Below, piece by piece: positions 4,639-6,503 of a stretch of DNA of 6,503 nucleotides (within the stretch, counting starts at the first letter, position 1; every line of letters begins with the position of its first letter). Source of the stretch: Synergistaceae bacterium (GTDB taxonomy: Bacteria; Synergistota; Synergistia; Synergistales; Aminobacteriaceae); the NCBI GenBank assembly GCA_017458545.1, contig JAFTBA010000130.1:1-6503 (forward strand). The letters are read 5' to 3'. Both the position numbers and the translations under genes were made by a program. The notes under the pieces were generated by a model. That model was not told the origin of the DNA and ran no database searches. It worked only from the letters and a program-made list of their open reading frames with translations.

Positions 4639-6147
4639 ATGCTTGAGAATCTTAACAGTATTATGGACAAATATTTGTCCGATAAACCTGAAGCCCGATG
4701 CTTATGGTTTAATCATCAGTGGATTAACCGTAGGGATTTCGGGAAATTAGCTGACGAATGCACAAAAGTACTGCGCGAATCGGGTTTCGGTGAAGGACAG
4801 AGATTAGCGGTCTTAATGCCTAACACACCGATGACACTCGCACTGATACTTTCGGTGTGGAGGCTCGGAGGAGTGTTCTGCCCTCTTAATGAAAAGACGG
4901 GTCAGCTCTCACTGTTGAAAACGCTCGACCTGCTGAAACCTTTTGCCGTTGTACTTTCTGAGGGAGTAAGCGAAGGACTTGAGGAGGGACTGAAAACAGC
5001 AGGATGGTCATATTCGCGTTTCAACGCCGAAAAAATAACGGGCACTGAAAATTTCACGGGTAAGTTACAGCCTGCCGATGATTTCGACAAAACATTAGCA
5101 GTAATCTTCTCGACTTCAGGCACAACAGGAGACCCTAAAGCAGTACCGTTAACTCACTCGAACATACTCGATAACATCATGGCATGTCTTGAACATGTAC
5201 CCGATTTACGGCCTGATGACTCACTGCTTAACGTTCTGCCTAACTTCCACGCTTTCGGTTTCACTATATGCTGTGTGTTACCTTTTGTACTCGGAGCAAC
5301 TCAGGTAGTTGTTACGGGGTTCATGCCCCCTTCAAACGTCATAAAGGCTGTCGAAGAAACTAAACCGACAGTATTGCTTCTTGTGCCTACAATGATAGGG
5401 TTCGCAGCTTCACTGCTCGAACGTCAGGGCAAAAAGTTGTCGGGCATTAAGCTCCTTATAGCAGGGGGCGACAGGTACAACCCTAAAATGGACGACCGCG
5501 TTACAGAAGTTTTCGGAGTCCCAGTAATTGAGGGCTACGGTATCACAGAGTGTTCACCGGTCCTCGCAGTCAACCCTAAACCCTCAGTGCGCAAACTCGG
5601 TACTGTAGGACCTGCATTGCCGAGATTTGAACTTCAGCTGAAGAGTGAGTCGGGTGAACTGCTGCCTATACCTGGTGAGGGCGTGCTGTGGTGCAAAGGC
5701 CCTTCGGTAACATCAGGTTATTATCATGCTGACGAAATCAATAAGGAGCGTTTTGTTGACGGGTGGTTTAACACGGGTGATTACGTTCAGATTGACGAGG
5801 ACGGTTACATCAAAATACTTGACCGCGTAACTGACATAATCATTGTGGGAGGCTTTAACGTTTATCCGCAGGAGGTCGAAGCAGTATTAGACGAACACCC
5901 TGCCGTGAACATGGCCGTTGTCGTAGGAATGCCCAACAGTATGAGCGGTGAAGTCCCTAAAGCATACATCGTTAAAAAAGAAGGTGCTGAAGTAACTGAG
6001 GGTGAACTGGTGAAATTCTGCAAGGAAAGATTATCGCATTACAAAGTTCCCAGAAGCATAGAGTTCACTGAGAGCATACCGATCTCGTCAACAGGAAAAA
6101 TATTAAGGCGTGTATTGCGTCAGAAAGAGAGAGAAACAAAAGAATAA
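4639..6147 (+). CDS. AMP-forming acyl-CoA/acyl-ACP synthetase (Aas/FadD-like)
   Basis: This 502-residue cytosolic enzyme belongs to the acyl-adenylate-forming (ANL) superfamily: it activates a carboxylic acid with ATP, then transfers the acyl group to a thiol of CoA or acyl carrier protein. All core motifs are present: phosphate loop STSGTTGDPKAVP (158-170), LPNFHAFGFT (200-209), EGYGITECSPV (298-308), WFNTGD (376-381), the hinge region DRVTDIIIVGGFNVYPQEVE (395-414) and the C-terminal catalytic lysine K487 in SSTGKILRR. The TECSPV, GTVGPALP and CKGPSVTSGYY segments resemble the synthetase half of Aas (acyl-ACP synthetase), so a long-chain fatty acid is my favoured substrate, but substrate cannot be read reliably. 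No acyltransferase domain is fused. The ATG is preceded by GAGGGG at 12 nt. It follows the jag terminator closely, I find no convincing promoter of its own, and it overlaps a paralogue by 1 base. Confidence 0.9.
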   Translation: MLENLNSIMDKYLSDKPEARCLWFNHQWINRRDFGKLADECTKVLRESGFGEGQRLAVLMPNTPMTLALILSVWRLGGVFCPLNEKTGQLSLLKTLDLLKPFAVVLSEGVSEGLEEGLKTAGWSYSRFNAEKITGTENFTGKLQPADDFDKTLAVIFSTSGTTGDPKAVPLTHSNILDNIMACLEHVPDLRPDDSLLNVLPNFHAFGFTICCVLPFVLGATQVVVTGFMPPSNVIKAVEETKPTVLLLVPTMIGFAASLLERQGKKLSGIKLLIAGGDRYNPKMDDRVTEVFGVPVIEGYGITECSPVLAVNPKPSVRKLGTVGPALPRFELQLKSESGELLPIPGEGVLWCKGPSVTSGYYHADEINKERFVDGWFNTGDYVQIDEDGYIKILDRVTDIIIVGGFNVYPQEVEAVLDEHPAVNMAVVVGMPNSMSGEVPKAYIVKKEGAEVTEGELVKFCKERLSHYKVPRSIEFTESIPISSTGKILRRVLRQKERETKE

Positions 6148-6503
6148 TGGAGCGTCTTGAAAACATAATAATCCCCCGTTTGAAGGAAAATCCTTCAGAA
6201 TTATGCTATTGGTGGGACGGCAAATGGTACACGCGCAATGACCTTTTAATGATGGTCAACAGCTGTGAGAACGTATTGAGGTCGGCAGGATTCTCAAAGG
6301 GTCAGCGTTTAGTCGTAATGCTGAGAAATTCACCGTTAATCCCTGCATTGTCATTAGCGGTATGGAAACTCGGAGGAATATTCTGCCCTTTGAACGAGAA
6401 AGCAGGACTCGAATCGCTGACGGGTACGCTTGAACTGATAAAGCCTTTTGCAGTAGTTGCCGAACACGAAATACCCGAACTCGCTGAGAAATGGCCGTGC
6501 TTA
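6147..6503 (+). CDS. Second, paralogous AMP-forming acyl-activating enzyme (3' partial)
   Basis: The frame opens at ATG 6147-6149, sharing one base with the upstream stop (TAATG), and stays open to the window end, giving the first 119 residues. It aligns almost without gaps to the start of the preceding ligase. By eye about half of the first ~105 residues are identical, including VLR..GF..GQRL.V, LGG.FCPLNEK and LKPFAVV-like segments. It is therefore a tandem duplicate of the same acyl-adenylate-forming type, diverged enough to have its own substrate or partner. The visible part is only the N-terminal subdomain; the phosphate loop and catalytic lysine lie beyond the window, so activity cannot be judged. 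There is no clear Shine-Dalgarno site (only GA-rich sequence upstream), so translation is probably coupled to the first ligase. Confidence 0.88.
   Translation, partial: MERLENIIIPRLKENPSELCYWWDGKWYTRNDLLMMVNSCENVLRSAGFSKGQRLVVMLRNSPLIPALSLAVWKLGGIFCPLNEKAGLESLTGTLELIKPFAVVAEHEIPELAEKWPCL

Noticed and set aside
4484..4750. Alternative + frame crossing the jag end, terminator and ligase start
   Set aside because: It runs through the terminator and overlaps two well-supported genes in another frame; composition reflects low-complexity DNA.

Overview
This window looks like bacterial chromosomal housekeeping DNA of moderate GC content (about 45 %, judged by eye). It is densely coding, with overlapping genes and no insertion sequence, phage gene, tRNA, rRNA or CRISPR array visible. 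The lineage cannot be proven from the sequence alone. A short YidC without a lipobox or large periplasmic domain, a YvcK with an N-terminal membrane helix, rapZ-yvcK beside rpmH, and Aas-like acyl-activating enzymes after jag make me think of an uncultured gut or rumen member of Synergistota (moderate to low confidence). A deep-branching Firmicutes relative is the main alternative.

Left part (1-2104): the 3' end of a coiled-coil protein gene on the + strand (1-154) converges on a two-gene minus-strand operon, rapZ (2104-1256, TTG start) followed by yvcK (1259-165, ATGA overlap). The convergent stop codons are only 10 bp apart. That junction has no normal terminator. Instead it carries a heptad-like CCCTA repeat which, on the yvcK sense strand, is a canonical four-run G-quadruplex motif.

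Middle part (2105-4617): a 100-bp divergent spacer holds a textbook extended -10 promoter for rpmH and a probable, partly overlapping -10 element for rapZ. The + strand operon is rpmH-rnpA-yidD-yidC-jag. It supplies ribosomal protein L34, the RNase P protein, two parts of the membrane-protein insertion machinery and an RNA-binding partner. Most junctions overlap or nearly touch. The block ends in a clear intrinsic terminator just after jag, where many genomes carry mnmE.

Right part (4618-6503): two tandem paralogous AMP-forming acyl-CoA/acyl-ACP synthetase genes, joined by a 1-base TAATG overlap. The first is complete (502 aa, all core motifs). The second is cut by the window end and is about half identical to the first over the first ~105 residues. 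The first ligase starts only 21 nt after the terminator U-tract. Its Shine-Dalgarno region can pair with the terminator's 5' arm, which suggests a possible attenuation switch.

Functionally, the window combines an amino-sugar/cell-envelope sensing pair (RapZ, YvcK), a membrane-protein biogenesis and RNA-processing operon, and fatty-acid activation enzymes that may feed phospholipid synthesis. I did not find a wholly new system. The best leads are the terminator/SD alternative pairing, the tandem ligases at this locus, and the G-quadruplex motif at the convergent junction.
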